Both the position numbers and the translations under genes were made by a program. This document shows positions 34,778 through 49,031 of a DNA stretch of 64,000 bases, one piece after another; position 1 is the first letter of the stretch, and each line of letters begins with the position of its first letter. Source of the DNA: Streptomyces sp. RKND-216 (GTDB taxonomy: Bacteria > Actinomycetota > Actinomycetes > Streptomycetales > Streptomycetaceae); assembly GCF_004795255.1 (NCBI RefSeq), contig NZ_SSBQ01000002.1, positions 5,366,001 through 5,430,000 of the forward strand, read 5' to 3'. A model generated the notes under the pieces. The model was not told the origin of the DNA. It saw only the letters and a list, made by a program, of their open reading frames with translations, and ran no database searches.

Positions 34778-35638
34778 TCAGCCGTACGCGTAGAAGCCCG
34801 CGCCCGCCTTGCGGCCCAGTCGTCCGGCGTCCACCATCCGCTGCAGCAGCGGCGGCGCGGCGTACAGCGGCTCCTTGAACTCCGCGTACATCGAGTCCGC
34901 GACCGAGGCGACCGTGTCCAGGCCGATCAGGTCCGCCAGCTTCAGCGGGCCCATCGGGTGGGCGCAGCCCATCTCCATGCCGTTGTCGATGTCCTCGCGC
35001 GAGGCGATGCCCGACTCGAACATCCGGATCGCGGACAGCAGGTACGGGATGAGCAGCGCGTTCACCACGAAACCGGAGCGGTCCTGTGCGCGGATGGCGT
35101 GCTTGCCCAGCAGCGACGTCACCGCCGCCTCGGCGCGCTTGACGGTCTCCTCGCCGGTGGTCAGCGCGGGGATCAGCTCGACCAGCTTCTGCACCGGCGC
35201 CGGGTTGAAGAAGTGGATGCCGATGACCTGGTCCGGGCGGGAGGTCGCCACGGCCAGCTTCACCAGCGGAATCGAGGAGGTGTTCGATGCCAGGATGGCG
35301 TCCGGGCGCGTGACGACCTGGTCGAGCACCTGGAAGATCTCCGTCTTCACCTGCTCGTTCTCCACGACCGCCTCGACGACCAGGTCGCGGTCGGCGAACT
35401 CGCCGAGGTCGGTGGTGAAGGTCAGCCGGTTCAGTGTCGCGTCCCGCTCCTCGGCGGACATCTTGCCGCGGGCGGCGGCCTTGTCCAGCGAGTTCACCAG
35501 GCGGGTACGGCCCAGCTCCAGGGCCTCGCCGGTGGTCTCGGCGACCTTGACGTCCAGTCCGGCGCGCGCGCACACCTCGGCGATGCCGGCGCCCATCTGG
35601 CCGCAGCCCACCACTCCGACGTGTTCGATGTCGGTCAC
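34778..35638 (-). CDS. 3-hydroxybutyryl-CoA dehydrogenase
   Basis: 286 aa. NAD-binding GVVGCGQMGAGIAEVCARAG at the N-terminus, then VVEAVVENEQVK, SNTSSIPL, HFFNPAPVQKLVELI (catalytic His-Glu pair), DRSGFVVNALLIPYL and the C-terminal GPLKLADLIGLD, all typical of short FadB2-type (S)-3-hydroxyacyl-CoA dehydrogenases. It interconverts acetoacetyl-CoA and 3-hydroxybutyryl-CoA, feeding butyryl-CoA or PHB-type metabolism. GTG start with GAAAGG upstream. It is transcribed alone. Confidence 0.93.
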   Translation of the reverse strand: MTDIEHVGVVGCGQMGAGIAEVCARAGLDVKVAETTGEALELGRTRLVNSLDKAAARGKMSAEERDATLNRLTFTTDLGEFADRDLVVEAVVENEQVKTEIFQVLDQVVTRPDAILASNTSSIPLVKLAVATSRPDQVIGIHFFNPAPVQKLVELIPALTTGEETVKRAEAAVTSLLGKHAIRAQDRSGFVVNALLIPYLLSAIRMFESGIASREDIDNGMEMGCAHPMGPLKLADLIGLDTVASVADSMYAEFKEPLYAAPPLLQRMVDAGRLGRKAGAGFYAYG

Positions 35639-35913
35639 ATCGTGCCTTTCGCAGATCTTCGGGTCCCGGGCGTGACGGCCGTGGGTTCCCCGGGCCGCGC
35701 CGCCTCGCGAGAGCCGACGTTACCGCGCCGCTTCACCCGTCCGGCGGTCCGGGGCGGACCGGAGTGGTCTACGCCTCACCCTCCGGTGCCGCACGGTGTC
35801 AAGAGGACGACCCGGAGCGACCCGGGGCCCCGGATGTGCCGTTTTGCCTGCTTGCCGGTGATCCGTCGGCGCAGGACGCTGCACCGGTCCACGGCGATCA
35901 GGAGGAGCACATC

Positions 35914-37179
35914 ATGAGCCGTATCTCACGAAGACTCTTCGGCGCGGCGGCGGCCGGAGTCCTGTCCGGGGCGGCACTCGCCACCCCCGGCTGGGCGGTC
36001 CCGGGTCCTGCCGCCGCGCACTGGGACCCCGCGCACCGACGGCGCGGCCGGCGGGAACTGCGCGGCATGTGGGTCGCCACCGTCGCGAACATCGACTTCC
36101 CCAGCCGCCCCGGGCTCCCCGCCGCCGAGCAGCAGCGGGAACTCCTCGGCCTCCTCGACCTCGCCGTCGAGCGACGGCTGAACACCGTGATCCTTCAGGT
36201 GCGGCCCACCGCCGACGCGTTCTGGCCCTCGCCCCTGGAGCCCTGGTCGGCCTTCCTCACCGGCCAGCAGGGCCGCGACCCCGGATGGGACCCGCTCGGC
36301 TTCGCCGTCGAGGAGGCCCATCGGCGCGGCCTCGAACTGCACGCCTGGTTCAATCCCTACCGGATCGCCAATCACCAGGACCCCGCACGACTGGTCCCCG
36401 GGCACCCCGCGCGGCAGCACCCCGAATGGGTGGTGCCCTACGGCGGCAAGCTCTACTACAACCCCGGGCTCCCCGAGGTCCGCGCCTTGGTGCAGGACGC
36501 GATGTTCCACGCGGTGGAGCACTACGCCGTCGACGCCGTGCACTGGGACGACTACTTCTACCCGTACCCCGTCGCCGGCCAGGTCTTCGACGACGACGCG
36601 GCCTACGCGCAGCACGGCGCGGGATTCCCCGACCGCGCCTCCTGGCGCCGCGACAACATCGACCGGCTCGTCGAGGAGACCTCCCGGCGGCTGCGCCGCA
36701 CCCGCCCGGGGGTGCGCTTCGGCGTCAGCCCGTTCGCGATCTGGCGCAACGCCTCCACCGACCCCGGCCGGGGCTCCGACACCCAGGGCGGCGTCGAGAC
36801 CTATGACGACCTCTACGCGGACACCCGGAAGTGGGTGCGCGAGGGGTGGCTCGACTACGTCGTCCCCCAGGTGTACTGGAACATCGGCTTCACCGTCGCC
36901 GACTACGCCGTGCTGGTCCCCTGGTGGGCCGATGTGGTCCGGGGCACCGGCACCGACCTGTTCGTCGGGGAGGCCCTCTACAAGGTCGCCGACCCCGCGC
37001 AGGGCCCACCGTGGCACAACCCCGGGGAGCTGTCCTCGCACCTCACCTTCTGCGAGGACCACCCCGAGGTGCGGGGCCACGTGTTCTTCTCCGCCCGGCA
37101 GGTCGGGGCCGATCCCATCGGCGCCATGACCCGCGTGGTGGAGGACCACTACCGCTGCCGGGTCCGTCCGCCGCGCTGA
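35914..37179 (+). CDS. Secreted glycoside hydrolase-like protein (GH10-like/DUF187, YngK family)
   Basis: 421 aa. ATG with AGGAGG upstream. The N-terminus SRISRRLFGAAAAGVLSGAALA looks like a twin-arginine signal. The mature protein starts RELRGMWVATVANIDFPS, the DUF187/GH10-like hallmark, followed by RLNTVILQVRPTADAFWPS, WFNPYRIAN, YYNPGLPEVR, VDAVHWDDYFYPYP (acidic barrel-end residues), RFGVSPFAIWRN and YVVPQVYWNIG. The fold is a TIM barrel. Relatives act on peptidoglycan-derived or other glycans; the actual substrate is not known. A large terminator follows. Confidence 0.85.
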   Translation: MSRISRRLFGAAAAGVLSGAALATPGWAVPGPAAAHWDPAHRRRGRRELRGMWVATVANIDFPSRPGLPAAEQQRELLGLLDLAVERRLNTVILQVRPTADAFWPSPLEPWSAFLTGQQGRDPGWDPLGFAVEEAHRRGLELHAWFNPYRIANHQDPARLVPGHPARQHPEWVVPYGGKLYYNPGLPEVRALVQDAMFHAVEHYAVDAVHWDDYFYPYPVAGQVFDDDAAYAQHGAGFPDRASWRRDNIDRLVEETSRRLRRTRPGVRFGVSPFAIWRNASTDPGRGSDTQGGVETYDDLYADTRKWVREGWLDYVVPQVYWNIGFTVADYAVLVPWWADVVRGTGTDLFVGEALYKVADPAQGPPWHNPGELSSHLTFCEDHPEVRGHVFFSARQVGADPIGAMTRVVEDHYRCRVRPPR

Positions 37180-37184
37180 GACGT

Positions 37185-37228
37185 GCCGGGGGCGCTGCCC
37201 GCGCCTCGGCGCGGGCAGCGCCCCCGGC
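37185..37228. terminator. Perfect 20-bp hairpin terminator
   Basis: Arms 37185-37204 and 37209-37228 are exactly complementary around loop CTCG, immediately after the glycoside hydrolase stop and before the convergent DUF1918 gene. It is the longest perfect stem in the window. Confidence 0.85.
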
Positions 37229-37248
37229 TGCGCCGGGCGGACCGCCGG

Positions 37249-37452
37249 TCAGACCTGCGGCCCGCTCCCCGGCTCGTGGCGCACGACCGAGTCCGGCCCT
37301 GGCGACATGACCGCCTCGTGACCGTCCTCGAAACGCACCCGGTAGGGCGGCTCCCCGTTCGTGCCCATCACCTCGACGATCTCCGCGACCCTGTCGTGCT
37401 GGCCGACGGTCCGGCCGTGGACCAGGAGCCGGTCACCCGTTTCCGCTTGCAT
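37249..37452 (-). CDS. DUF1918-domain protein
   Basis: 67 aa. Entire length matches the DUF1918 pattern: GDRLLVHGRTVGQHDRVAEIVEVMG, PPYRVRFEDGHEAVMSPGPDSVV. A small SH3-like beta barrel, frequent in actinobacteria, with no known role. ATG is preceded on its strand by GGAGGG. Stand-alone gene. Confidence 0.88.
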   Translation of the reverse strand: MQAETGDRLLVHGRTVGQHDRVAEIVEVMGTNGEPPYRVRFEDGHEAVMSPGPDSVVRHEPGSGPQV

Positions 37453-37584
37453 CGGCGGCCCTCCTTCTGCGCGGGAGCTGGTCGGGAGCGGCTGTGCCGC
37501 AGGTCACAAGTGTAGGCCCGGGCCCGTGCGCACACCCCCGCAGACGGTTCCTGCACGGGCCTCCACGAACGGGGCTCGTCACCC

Positions 37585-37590
37585 TACGAT
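37585..37590 (+). promoter_or_regulatory. -10 box of a leaderless promoter
   Basis: TACGAT ends 6 nt before ATG 37597; no ribosome site present. Confidence 0.5.
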
Positions 37591-37596
37591 CACCGG

Positions 37597-38163
37597 ATGC
37601 ACATACGCGTGACGCTGCTCGCCGCCGCACGCAGTTCCTCCGTGCTGGACGTGCGCTTCGACGACGACCGCCCGCTCGACGACGCCGGGCGTCTGGAGGT
37701 CCTGCGTACGGCCCCCGAGCTGGTCTCCCTCGCCTCCGCCGAACTGCGGTACTGCTCGCCCACCGTCCGCTGCCGGCAGACCTGCGACGCCCTCGGCCTG
37801 CCCGTCGTCGCCCAGCCCGCCCTGCGGGACTGCGACATGGGGCGCTGGCGCGGCAGCACGCTGCGGGAGGTCGCCGTCCGCGAACCCGACGCCGTCGACG
37901 CCTGGCTCGCCGACCCGCGCGCCGCGCCGCACGGCGGTGAATCCCTTCTGAGCTTCATCTCCCGGGTCGGCGGCTGGCTCGACACTCGTCCCGCGGGCGA
38001 GGACGACCGGGTGGTGGCCGTCGCGGAACCCTCCGTCGTGCGGGCCGCCCTGTGCTACGTGCTGCGCGTGCCTCCCCACGCGTACTGGCGCGTCGACGCG
38101 CAGCCCCTGTCGACGGTTACCTTCACCGGCCGTGCGGGTGAGTGGTGCCTCAGCCTCGGCTGA
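37597..38163 (+). CDS. Histidine phosphatase-family protein with altered active site
   Basis: 188 aa. The scaffold is that of the phosphoglycerate-mutase-like phosphatases: RPLDDAGRLEVL, LRYCSPTVRCRQTCDALGL (the second arginine), LRDCDMGRWRGSTLREV, PHGGESLLSFISRVGGWLD, then a final strand VVAVAEPSVVRAALCYVLRV. But the N-terminal RHG carrying the catalytic histidine is replaced by LLAAARSSSV, and the second catalytic His at VVxH is AEP. Catalysis by the usual phosphohistidine route is therefore unlikely. Possibly a binding protein or pseudoenzyme. Leaderless start. Confidence 0.75.
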   Translation: MHIRVTLLAAARSSSVLDVRFDDDRPLDDAGRLEVLRTAPELVSLASAELRYCSPTVRCRQTCDALGLPVVAQPALRDCDMGRWRGSTLREVAVREPDAVDAWLADPRAAPHGGESLLSFISRVGGWLDTRPAGEDDRVVAVAEPSVVRAALCYVLRVPPHAYWRVDAQPLSTVTFTGRAGEWCLSLG

Positions 38164-38187
38164 GTGCCCCGGCTGAGCCGAGGGGGC

Positions 38188-38445
38188 TCAGGCGCCCGGG
38201 TCGGTTTCGCGCGCGATGCGGTGGTCGATCTCGTGCTCGTCCGGGCACGGCTGTGCGTCGACGGGCAGATGCCTTCCAGGGCCGGGCCGTGGCCGGAGGT
38301 CATGGCCTCGACGGCCTCGACGCACATCGTGCAGATCATTTCGGGAACCGGATTGATGTGGTCCTCGTCCCGCGGCCCGCAACGCCTGTACCCAGGGCGT
38401 CTGGCGGCAGCACACGAGGTGGGTGATCTCCTCCGGTCCGGGCAC
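38188..38445 (-). pseudogene. Small Cys-rich protein gene interrupted by two frameshifts
   Basis: Coding-like sequence (G/C third positions, coherent residues) passes through two frames. Frame 1 encodes VPGPEEITHLVCCRQTPWVQAL; near 38379-38382 the coherent text moves to frame 2 (CGPRDEDHINPVPE then MICTMCVEAVEAM and GPALEGICP), and at the GGG near 38262-38265 it returns to frame 1 (VDAQPCPDEHEIDHRIARE, ending TDPGA). Net shift is zero. Cys pairs (CC, CTMC, PCP) suggest a metal-binding protein. Either two indels inactivated it or the assembly has two indel errors. No good start codon: candidates are GTG 38445 and GTG 38415, while an ATC at 38427 follows GGAGGAG. Confidence 0.5.
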
Positions 38446-38572
38446 CAGCCGGAGGCGTGCTGCGGTCCGGGGGCGCGTCGCGCGGGGGTTCCGTACTCGG
38501 GCTGGGTATGCGGGTGAGGCTAGAGCTCTCGGCGCTCTCTGCCCAGTGCCTATCGAGGCACCCCAGGACCAA

Positions 38573-40802
<2,230 letters not shown>

Positions 40803-40806
<4 letters not shown>

Positions 40807-41735
40807 CCGCCCTGCGGACCTCGACGCGCAGGCACACGGCCCTGCCGAAGGCGCAGACCCTCATCGAGGCGCTGCCCTGGCTGACCCGGCACCACGGCAG
40901 GACCGTGGTGATCAAGTTCGGCGGCAACGCCATGGTCGACGAGGAGCTGAAGGCCGCCTTCGCGCAGGACGTGGTCTTCCTGCGGCACGCCGGACTGCGC
41001 CCCGTCGTCGTACACGGTGGCGGCCCGCAGATCAGCGCCCAACTCGACCGTCTCGGACTGGAGTCGGAGTTCCGGGCCGGCCTGCGGGTCACCACGCGGG
41101 AGACAATGGACGTGGTGCGGATGGTGCTGGCCGGCCAGGTGCAGCGGGAGCTGGTGGGGCTGCTCAACCGGCACGGGCCCTTCGCGGTCGGCATGACCGG
41201 CGAGGACGCGCACACCCTTACCGCGACCAAGCGGCTGGCGGAGATCGACGGCGAGCAGGTCGACCTCGGCCGGGTCGGCGACATCGTCGGCGTGGACGCC
41301 GGCGCCGTCGAGGCGCTGCTGGAGGACGGGCGCATCCCGGTCGTCTCCTCCATCGCCCGCAGCTCCGACGACGAACACGTCTACAACATCAACGCCGACA
41401 CCGCGGCTGCCGCACTCGCCGCGGCGCTCGGGGCGGAGACGCTGATGGTCCTCACCGACGTCGAGGGCCTGTACGCGGACTGGCCCCACAGCGACGACGT
41501 GATCAGCCGGCTCACCGCGAGCGAACTGGAGAAGCAGCTCCCGGACCTGGCCAGCGGCATGGTGCCCAAGATGGAGGGCTGCCTGCACGCCGTCCGCAAC
41601 GGCGTGCGCACCGCCCGGGTCCTCGACGGCCGCGTGCAGCACTCGATCCTGCTGGAGATCTTCACCGACGAGGGCATCGGCACCATGGTCGTGCCGGACC
41701 CGCCCGCCCCGACGCCCGAGGAGGCGGCATCGTGA
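40803..41735 (+). CDS. argB: Acetylglutamate kinase
   Basis: 310 aa. Amino acid kinase fold: [80 protein letters not shown] and [17 protein letters not shown]. It phosphorylates N-acetylglutamate. A longer N-terminal helix ([22 protein letters not shown]) is the type found in arginine-inhibited hexameric enzymes, so feedback control by arginine is likely (family knowledge). ATG overlaps the argJ stop. Confidence 0.96.
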
Positions 41736-42919
41736 CGGGTCACAACGCCGCACAGCTGGACCGCTGGCAGCGGACGCTGATGGACAACTACGGCACTCCG
41801 CGCCTTCCGCTGACGCACGGTGAGGGAGTGCGGCTGTGGGACGCCGACGGCCGCGGTTACCTCGACTTCACCGGCGGCATCGCGGTCAACGCCCTGGGCA
41901 CTGGTCACCCGGCCGTGGTCCGTGCCGTCTCCGACCAGATCGCCACCCTCGGCCACGTGTCCAACCTCTTCGCCGCGGAGCCGCCGCTCGCGCTGGCCGA
42001 ACGGCTGCTGGAGATCGCCGGCCTGCCGGGCCGGGTGTACTTCGCCAACTCCGGGGCCGAGGCCATGGAGGCCGCCTTCAAGATCGGCCGCCGCACCGGG
42101 CGGACCCACATGGTGGCCACCGCCGGCGGCTTCCACGGCCGCACCATGGGGGCTCTGGCCCTCACCGGCCAGCCCGCGAAGCAGGAGCCGTTCCTCCCGC
42201 TGCCCGGCAGGGTCACGCACGTCCCGTTCGGTGACGCCGACGCGCTGCGTGAGGCCGTCACCCCCGACACCGCACTGTTCGTCGTCGAACCCGTCCAGGG
42301 TGAGAACGGCGTCGTGGTGCCGCCGGAGGGCTACCTCGCCGCAGCCCGCGAGATCACCCGCGCGACCGGCACGCTGCTGGTCGTCGACGAGATCCAGACC
42401 GGCATCGGGCGCACCGGCCACTGGCTGGAGTGCCAGGCCCAGGGCGTGGAACCCGATGTCCTCACTCTCGCCAAGGGACTCGGCGGCGGGCTGCCGATCG
42501 GAGCCACCCTCGCCTTCGGGCAGGCCGCCGGCCTGCTGGCCCCCGGCCAGCACGGCTCCACCTTCGGCGGCAATCCGGTGTCCTGCGCCGCGGCCCTGGC
42601 CGTTCTCGACACCCTGGCCGCCGACGGCGTGCTCGAGAACGTCAAACGCGTCGGTACGCGGCTCCGGGAATCCCTCGCCGCACTCGGCCACCCGTTGCTC
42701 GACCACGTCCGCGGTGCCGGACTGCTGCTCGGTATGGTGCTCACCGAGCCCCTCGCGCCTCGCGTGCAGCAGGCGGCTCAGGACGCGGGGTTCCTGGTGA
42801 ACGCGGTCGCGCCGGACGTCGTCCGGCTCGCTCCGCCGCTGATCATCGGGGAGGACGACGCCGACGCGCTCGTCCGGGCGCTCCCGGCGGTCCTCGACAC
42901 AGCCCGCGGCGCCGGCTGA
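41732..42919 (+). CDS. argD: Acetylornithine aminotransferase
   Basis: 395 aa, class III PLP aminotransferase. [98 protein letters not shown], then the PLP lysine in [15 protein letters not shown]. It transaminates N-acetylglutamate semialdehyde to N-acetylornithine and may serve the lysine pathway as well. GTG overlaps the argB stop. Last gene of the tightly coupled chain. Confidence 0.95.
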   Translation: MTGHNAAQLDRWQRTLMDNYGTPRLPLTHGEGVRLWDADGRGYLDFTGGIAVNALGTGHPAVVRAVSDQIATLGHVSNLFAAEPPLALAERLLEIAGLPGRVYFANSGAEAMEAAFKIGRRTGRTHMVATAGGFHGRTMGALALTGQPAKQEPFLPLPGRVTHVPFGDADALREAVTPDTALFVVEPVQGENGVVVPPEGYLAAAREITRATGTLLVVDEIQTGIGRTGHWLECQAQGVEPDVLTLAKGLGGGLPIGATLAFGQAAGLLAPGQHGSTFGGNPVSCAAALAVLDTLAADGVLENVKRVGTRLRESLAALGHPLLDHVRGAGLLLGMVLTEPLAPRVQQAAQDAGFLVNAVAPDVVRLAPPLIIGEDDADALVRALPAVLDTARGAG

Positions 42920-42948
42920 CAGCACCGCCCGACGAGGAAACGGGGACG

Positions 42949-43476
42949 ATGACCGAGGAGCAGCACAGCGGCCAGGCCGTGCCGCACACGCGCACGGCCC
43001 GGCACCGCCGCATCGTGGACATCCTGAACCGGCAGCCGGTCCGGTCGCAGAGCCAGCTCGCCAGGCTCCTCGCCGACGACGGCCTTTCCGTCACCCAGGC
43101 CACGCTCTCCCGCGACCTGGACGAACTGGGTGCGGTGAAGATCCGCAACACGGGGGGTGAGCTGATCTACGCCGTGCCGGGCGAGGGCGGCGACAGGAGG
43201 CCGCGCGCTCCGCTGGGGGAGTCCGCCAGCGAGGCGCGGATGGCCCGGCTGGCGGGCGAACTGCTCATCTCGGCCGAGGCGTCGGCCAACCTGGTGGTGC
43301 TGCGCACCCCGCCCGGTGCCGCCCAGTTCCTCGCCTCGGCGATCGACCAGGGCGAGGTGCACCAGATCATCGGCACCATCGCCGGCGACGACACCCTGCT
43401 CCTGATCAGCCGGGACCCCGACGGGGGCCAGGCACTGGCCGACCACCTGCTGCACCTGGCCCAGAAGGAACGCTGA
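42949..43476 (+). CDS. argR: Arginine repressor
   Basis: 175 aa. An N-terminal winged helix ([48 protein letters not shown]) carries the SR-D contact helix; the C-terminal oligomerisation/arginine domain has [33 protein letters not shown], with GTIAGDDT binding arginine. As a hexamer with arginine it represses arg genes and should act on the boxes at argC and argG. It lies 29 nt after argD with GAGGAAAC upstream, probably in the same transcript. A small hairpin (CCCGGC / GCCGGG, 43495-43514) follows. Confidence 0.94.
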   Translation: MTEEQHSGQAVPHTRTARHRRIVDILNRQPVRSQSQLARLLADDGLSVTQATLSRDLDELGAVKIRNTGGELIYAVPGEGGDRRPRAPLGESASEARMARLAGELLISAEASANLVVLRTPPGAAQFLASAIDQGEVHQIIGTIAGDDTLLLISRDPDGGQALADHLLHLAQKER

Positions 43477-43548
43477 ACCGCAACCCCGTATGCCCCCGGC
43501 GGACGGCTGCCGGGCGCGGGCACGCTGTCTCTGTGCTGTGCTGGTCCC

Positions 43549-43920
43549 ATGGGTGCATCACAGCGGAACGTGCGGATCCGGCGGATCTACGACGAGCCGG
43601 AGGAGGCGGACGGCGCCCGGGTCCTGATCGACCGCCTCTGGCCGCGCGGGATGTCCCGGGACAAGGCGCGGCTCGACGACTGGGTGAAGGACGTCGCACC
43701 GTCCGACGAGCTGCGCCGCTGGTACCGCCACGATCCCGAGCACTATGCCGGCTTCGCCCGCCGGTACCGGGCGGAGCTGGCCGAGTCCGGACGCGCGGAG
43801 GCGCTGGAGGGCTTGCGTGAGCGCGCCGCCACCGGACCCCTCACGCTGCTGACCGCGACCCGGAACATCGGCCACAGCCACGCCACCGTCCTCGCCGAGG
43901 AGCTGTCGGCGCCTCGCTGA
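43549..43920 (+). CDS. DUF488-family protein
   Basis: 123 aa. [51 protein letters not shown] and [18 protein letters not shown] are the conserved blocks of DUF488. Structure-based proposals place this family near nucleic-acid or thiol chemistry, but no function is proven. It sits between argR and argG without obvious relation to arginine. ATG lacks a strong ribosome site. Confidence 0.85.
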   Translation: MGASQRNVRIRRIYDEPEEADGARVLIDRLWPRGMSRDKARLDDWVKDVAPSDELRRWYRHDPEHYAGFARRYRAELAESGRAEALEGLRERAATGPLTLLTATRNIGHSHATVLAEELSAPR

Positions 43921-43973
43921 CCTGCGGATTGACCACCAGGCTCCGGATGCGGCGCCCGCGCCGCGCCGCGCCT

Positions 43974-44021
43974 TTGACGCAGCATGCAGTGGAGTGCATA
44001 CTTATACCCATCAGTGCATGC
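43974..44021 (+). promoter_or_regulatory. argG promoter with ArgR-box-like sequences
   Basis: TTGACG (43974-43979), 17 nt, CATACT (43997-44002). Overlapping and following it are GCATGCAGTGGAGTGCATAC (43982-44001) and GTGCATGC (44014-44021), TGCAT-containing half-sites like those at argC. This implies ArgR control of argG separately from argC. Confidence 0.6.
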
Positions 44022-44028
44022 TTCCTAA

Positions 44029-46770
<2,742 letters not shown>

Positions 46771-46790
46771 CGTCCCGCGCACCATCGATG

Positions 46791-46822
46791 TCTCTGGTGA
46801 GACGCTCGTGTCTCATCAGAGA
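46791..46822. promoter_or_regulatory. Palindromic operator of the TetR-MFS operon
   Basis: TCTCTGGTGAGAC (46791-46803), 6-nt spacer GCTCGT, GTCTCATCAGAGA (46810-46822): 12 of 13 positions symmetric. It abuts the -10 box and covers the -35 region, so bound repressor would block RNA polymerase. Confidence 0.8.
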
Positions 46823-46828
46823 TAGACT
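46823..46828 (+). promoter_or_regulatory. -10 box of the leaderless tetR promoter
   Basis: TAGACT ends 6 nt before ATG 46835, next to the operator. Confidence 0.6.
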
Positions 46829-46834
46829 CGTGTC

Positions 46835-47386
46835 ATGCTCCCGGACCGAGAAGCGCTCCTCCACACCGCGGCCGCTCACCTCGGCCGTCACCCGACCGCG
46901 TCGATGGACGACATCGCCCGCGCTGCCGGCATCAGCCGTGCCACACTGCACCGCTGGTTCGCCGGCCGCGGCGCGCTGGTGCGCGGTCTGGAGCAGCTCG
47001 GCATCAGCCGGGTGCGCGCCGCGGTGGACGCCGCCCGGCTGGAGGAGGGCGACCCGGGCGACGCGCTGCGCCGCCTGATCGCCGAGGCGGAGTCCTTCGC
47101 CGGCTTCCTCGGCTTCCTGATGTCCGAGAGCCAGCTCTTCGAGCCGGGAGCCGTCGAGCCGGGCTGGACCGAGGCCGACGAGCGGATCGCCGCGTTGTTC
47201 CGGCGCGGCCAGGAGACCGGCGTCTTCCGCGTCGACCTCACCGCTGCCTTCCTCACCGAAGCCCTGTACGCCCTGGTCACCGCATCCGCCTGGGCGGTGC
47301 AGGAGGGCCGCGTCGCCGAACGCGACGCGGGCCCGATGACCGCCGAGCTGCTGCTCGGCGGCCTGCTGCGGAGGGAACCCCGGTGA
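46835..47386 (+). CDS. TetR-family transcriptional regulator
   Basis: 183 aa. The N-terminal HTH reads REALLHTAAAHLGRHPTASMDDIARAAGISRATLHRWFAGRGALVRGL, with the TetR second helix (MDDIARAAGIS). The C-terminal helical domain has no recognisable ligand signature. It precedes an MFS exporter with a 4-nt GTGA overlap, and a strong palindrome sits over its own promoter, so it should repress itself and the exporter until a transported compound binds. Confidence 0.92.
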   Translation: MLPDREALLHTAAAHLGRHPTASMDDIARAAGISRATLHRWFAGRGALVRGLEQLGISRVRAAVDAARLEEGDPGDALRRLIAEAESFAGFLGFLMSESQLFEPGAVEPGWTEADERIAALFRRGQETGVFRVDLTAAFLTEALYALVTASAWAVQEGRVAERDAGPMTAELLLGGLLRREPR

Positions 47387-48927
47387 CCGCGCGGACGGAC
47401 AAGGCCGTCGGGGACGGCCGCACGGGAACCCGTGAACTCACCCGGCGGCAGCGCTGGCTGGCGCTGTCCGTGCTCGCCCTCGCCGTGCTGCTGGTGTGCA
47501 TCGACGCCACGGTGCTCGCCCTCGCCACGCCCTTCCTGAGCGAGGACCTCGACCCCTCCAGCACCCAGCTGCTGTGGATCGGCGACGTGTACTCGTTCGT
47601 CATCGCCGGCCTGCTGGTCTCGATGGGCTCCCTGGGCGACCGGGTCGGCCGGAAGCGGCTGCTGCTCACCGGCTCGGTGATCTTCGGCGTCCTGTCCGCC
47701 CTGACGGCCTACGCGCACAGCGCCGAGGCCATGATCGCCTGGCGGGCGCTGATGGGCGTCGCGGGAGCGACCCTGATGCCCTCCACTCTGGCCCTGATCC
47801 GCAACATCTTCTCCAACCCCCGCGAGCGCAGCGTCGCCATCGGCATCTGGGGCGCCATGGCCTCAGCCGGTGCGGCGGTCGGCCCGGTGGTCGGCGGGTT
47901 TCTGCTGGAGCACTTCTGGTGGGGCTCGGTCTTCCTGCTGAACCTCCCGGTCATGGCGGTGCTCGTGGTCGTCGGTGTCCGGCTGCTGCCCGAGTCCCGC
48001 GACCCGGCCCCCGGCCCGTGGGACCTGCCCAGCGTCGCCCTCTCCATGATCGGCATCATCGGTGTGGTCTACGCCGTGAAGGAGGCGGCAGCGTACGGTC
48101 TGCGCTGGGACATCGCCGCCGCGGCCGCCCTCGGAGCCCTGTCGCTGGCAGCCTTCGTCCGCCGCCAGCTGCGCCTCCCCAAGCCGTTGCTGGACATGCG
48201 CCTCTTCCGCCGCCGCGGATTCTCCGGAGCCGTACTGGCCGACCTGCTGACCATCTTCGGGCTCGCTGGCCTGGTGTTCTTCCTTTCCCAGTTCCTCCAG
48301 CTGGTACAGATGCGCTCGCCCTTCGAGGCCGGGCTCGCGGAGCTGCCCGCCGGGGTCGGTGCGATCGCCGCGGGCCTGGTCGCCGGGCTGGTGGCCCGTC
48401 GCACCTCGGTGCGCGGCGCCGTCTCCGGGGGCCTGGCTGCCGTCGCCCTCGCCCTGGGCGCCGTCGTCGGACTGCGCCCCGTCAGCGACTACTGGGTGCT
48501 CGGGCTGCTGCTGCTGGTGCTCGGCCTGGGCGCCGGGCTGTCCTTCACCGTCACAGCCGACATCATGCTGTCCACCGTGCCCAAGGAGCAGGCCGGAGCG
48601 GCCTCCGCCGTCTCCGAGACCGCCTACGAGCTGGGCTCGGCGCTCGGCATCGCCCTCCTCGGCTCCGTGGTCACCGGCTTCTACCGGGGCCACGCGGTCC
48701 CCGAGGGTATCCCCGCGGAAGTCGCCGAACAGGCCAGATCCTCCCTCGGAGGGGCGGTGGAGGCCGCCCGCGGCCTGCCCGGTCCGGCGGGGGAGCAGCT
48801 GCTCACCACCGCACAGGACGCCTTCACCGAAGGGCTGCGCGCGGGAGCCTCCGTCGCGGCGGTGGTGCTGCTGGCAGCGGCCGCGGCCTCCTGGCGCCTG
48901 CTCCGCGACCAGCGCCTGGAGGACTGA
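47383..48927 (+). CDS. 14-helix DHA2-family MFS exporter
   Basis: 514 aa. LLVCIDATVLALATPFL in helix 1, GSLGDRVGRKRLLLTGS (motif A) between helices 2 and 3, and GAAVGPVVGGFLLEHFWWGSVFLLNLPV (motif C) are of the QacA/SmvA type. Asp/Thr in helix 1 (IDATV) fit proton-coupled antiport of cationic or lipophilic drugs. Translated with the upstream TetR gene. Substrate unknown. Confidence 0.92.
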   Translation: MTARTDKAVGDGRTGTRELTRRQRWLALSVLALAVLLVCIDATVLALATPFLSEDLDPSSTQLLWIGDVYSFVIAGLLVSMGSLGDRVGRKRLLLTGSVIFGVLSALTAYAHSAEAMIAWRALMGVAGATLMPSTLALIRNIFSNPRERSVAIGIWGAMASAGAAVGPVVGGFLLEHFWWGSVFLLNLPVMAVLVVVGVRLLPESRDPAPGPWDLPSVALSMIGIIGVVYAVKEAAAYGLRWDIAAAAALGALSLAAFVRRQLRLPKPLLDMRLFRRRGFSGAVLADLLTIFGLAGLVFFLSQFLQLVQMRSPFEAGLAELPAGVGAIAAGLVAGLVARRTSVRGAVSGGLAAVALALGAVVGLRPVSDYWVLGLLLLVLGLGAGLSFTVTADIMLSTVPKEQAGAASAVSETAYELGSALGIALLGSVVTGFYRGHAVPEGIPAEVAEQARSSLGGAVEAARGLPGPAGEQLLTTAQDAFTEGLRAGASVAAVVLLAAAAASWRLLRDQRLED

Positions 48928-49031
48928 CCACACCCGTCGGAAGGCCCCCGGAGAGGCGCGACGCGTAGTTCCCCCGAAGCGGGGCACCCGCCGCACGTCC
49001 CACACGTGAGACGTGAGACGAGGAGAGACCC

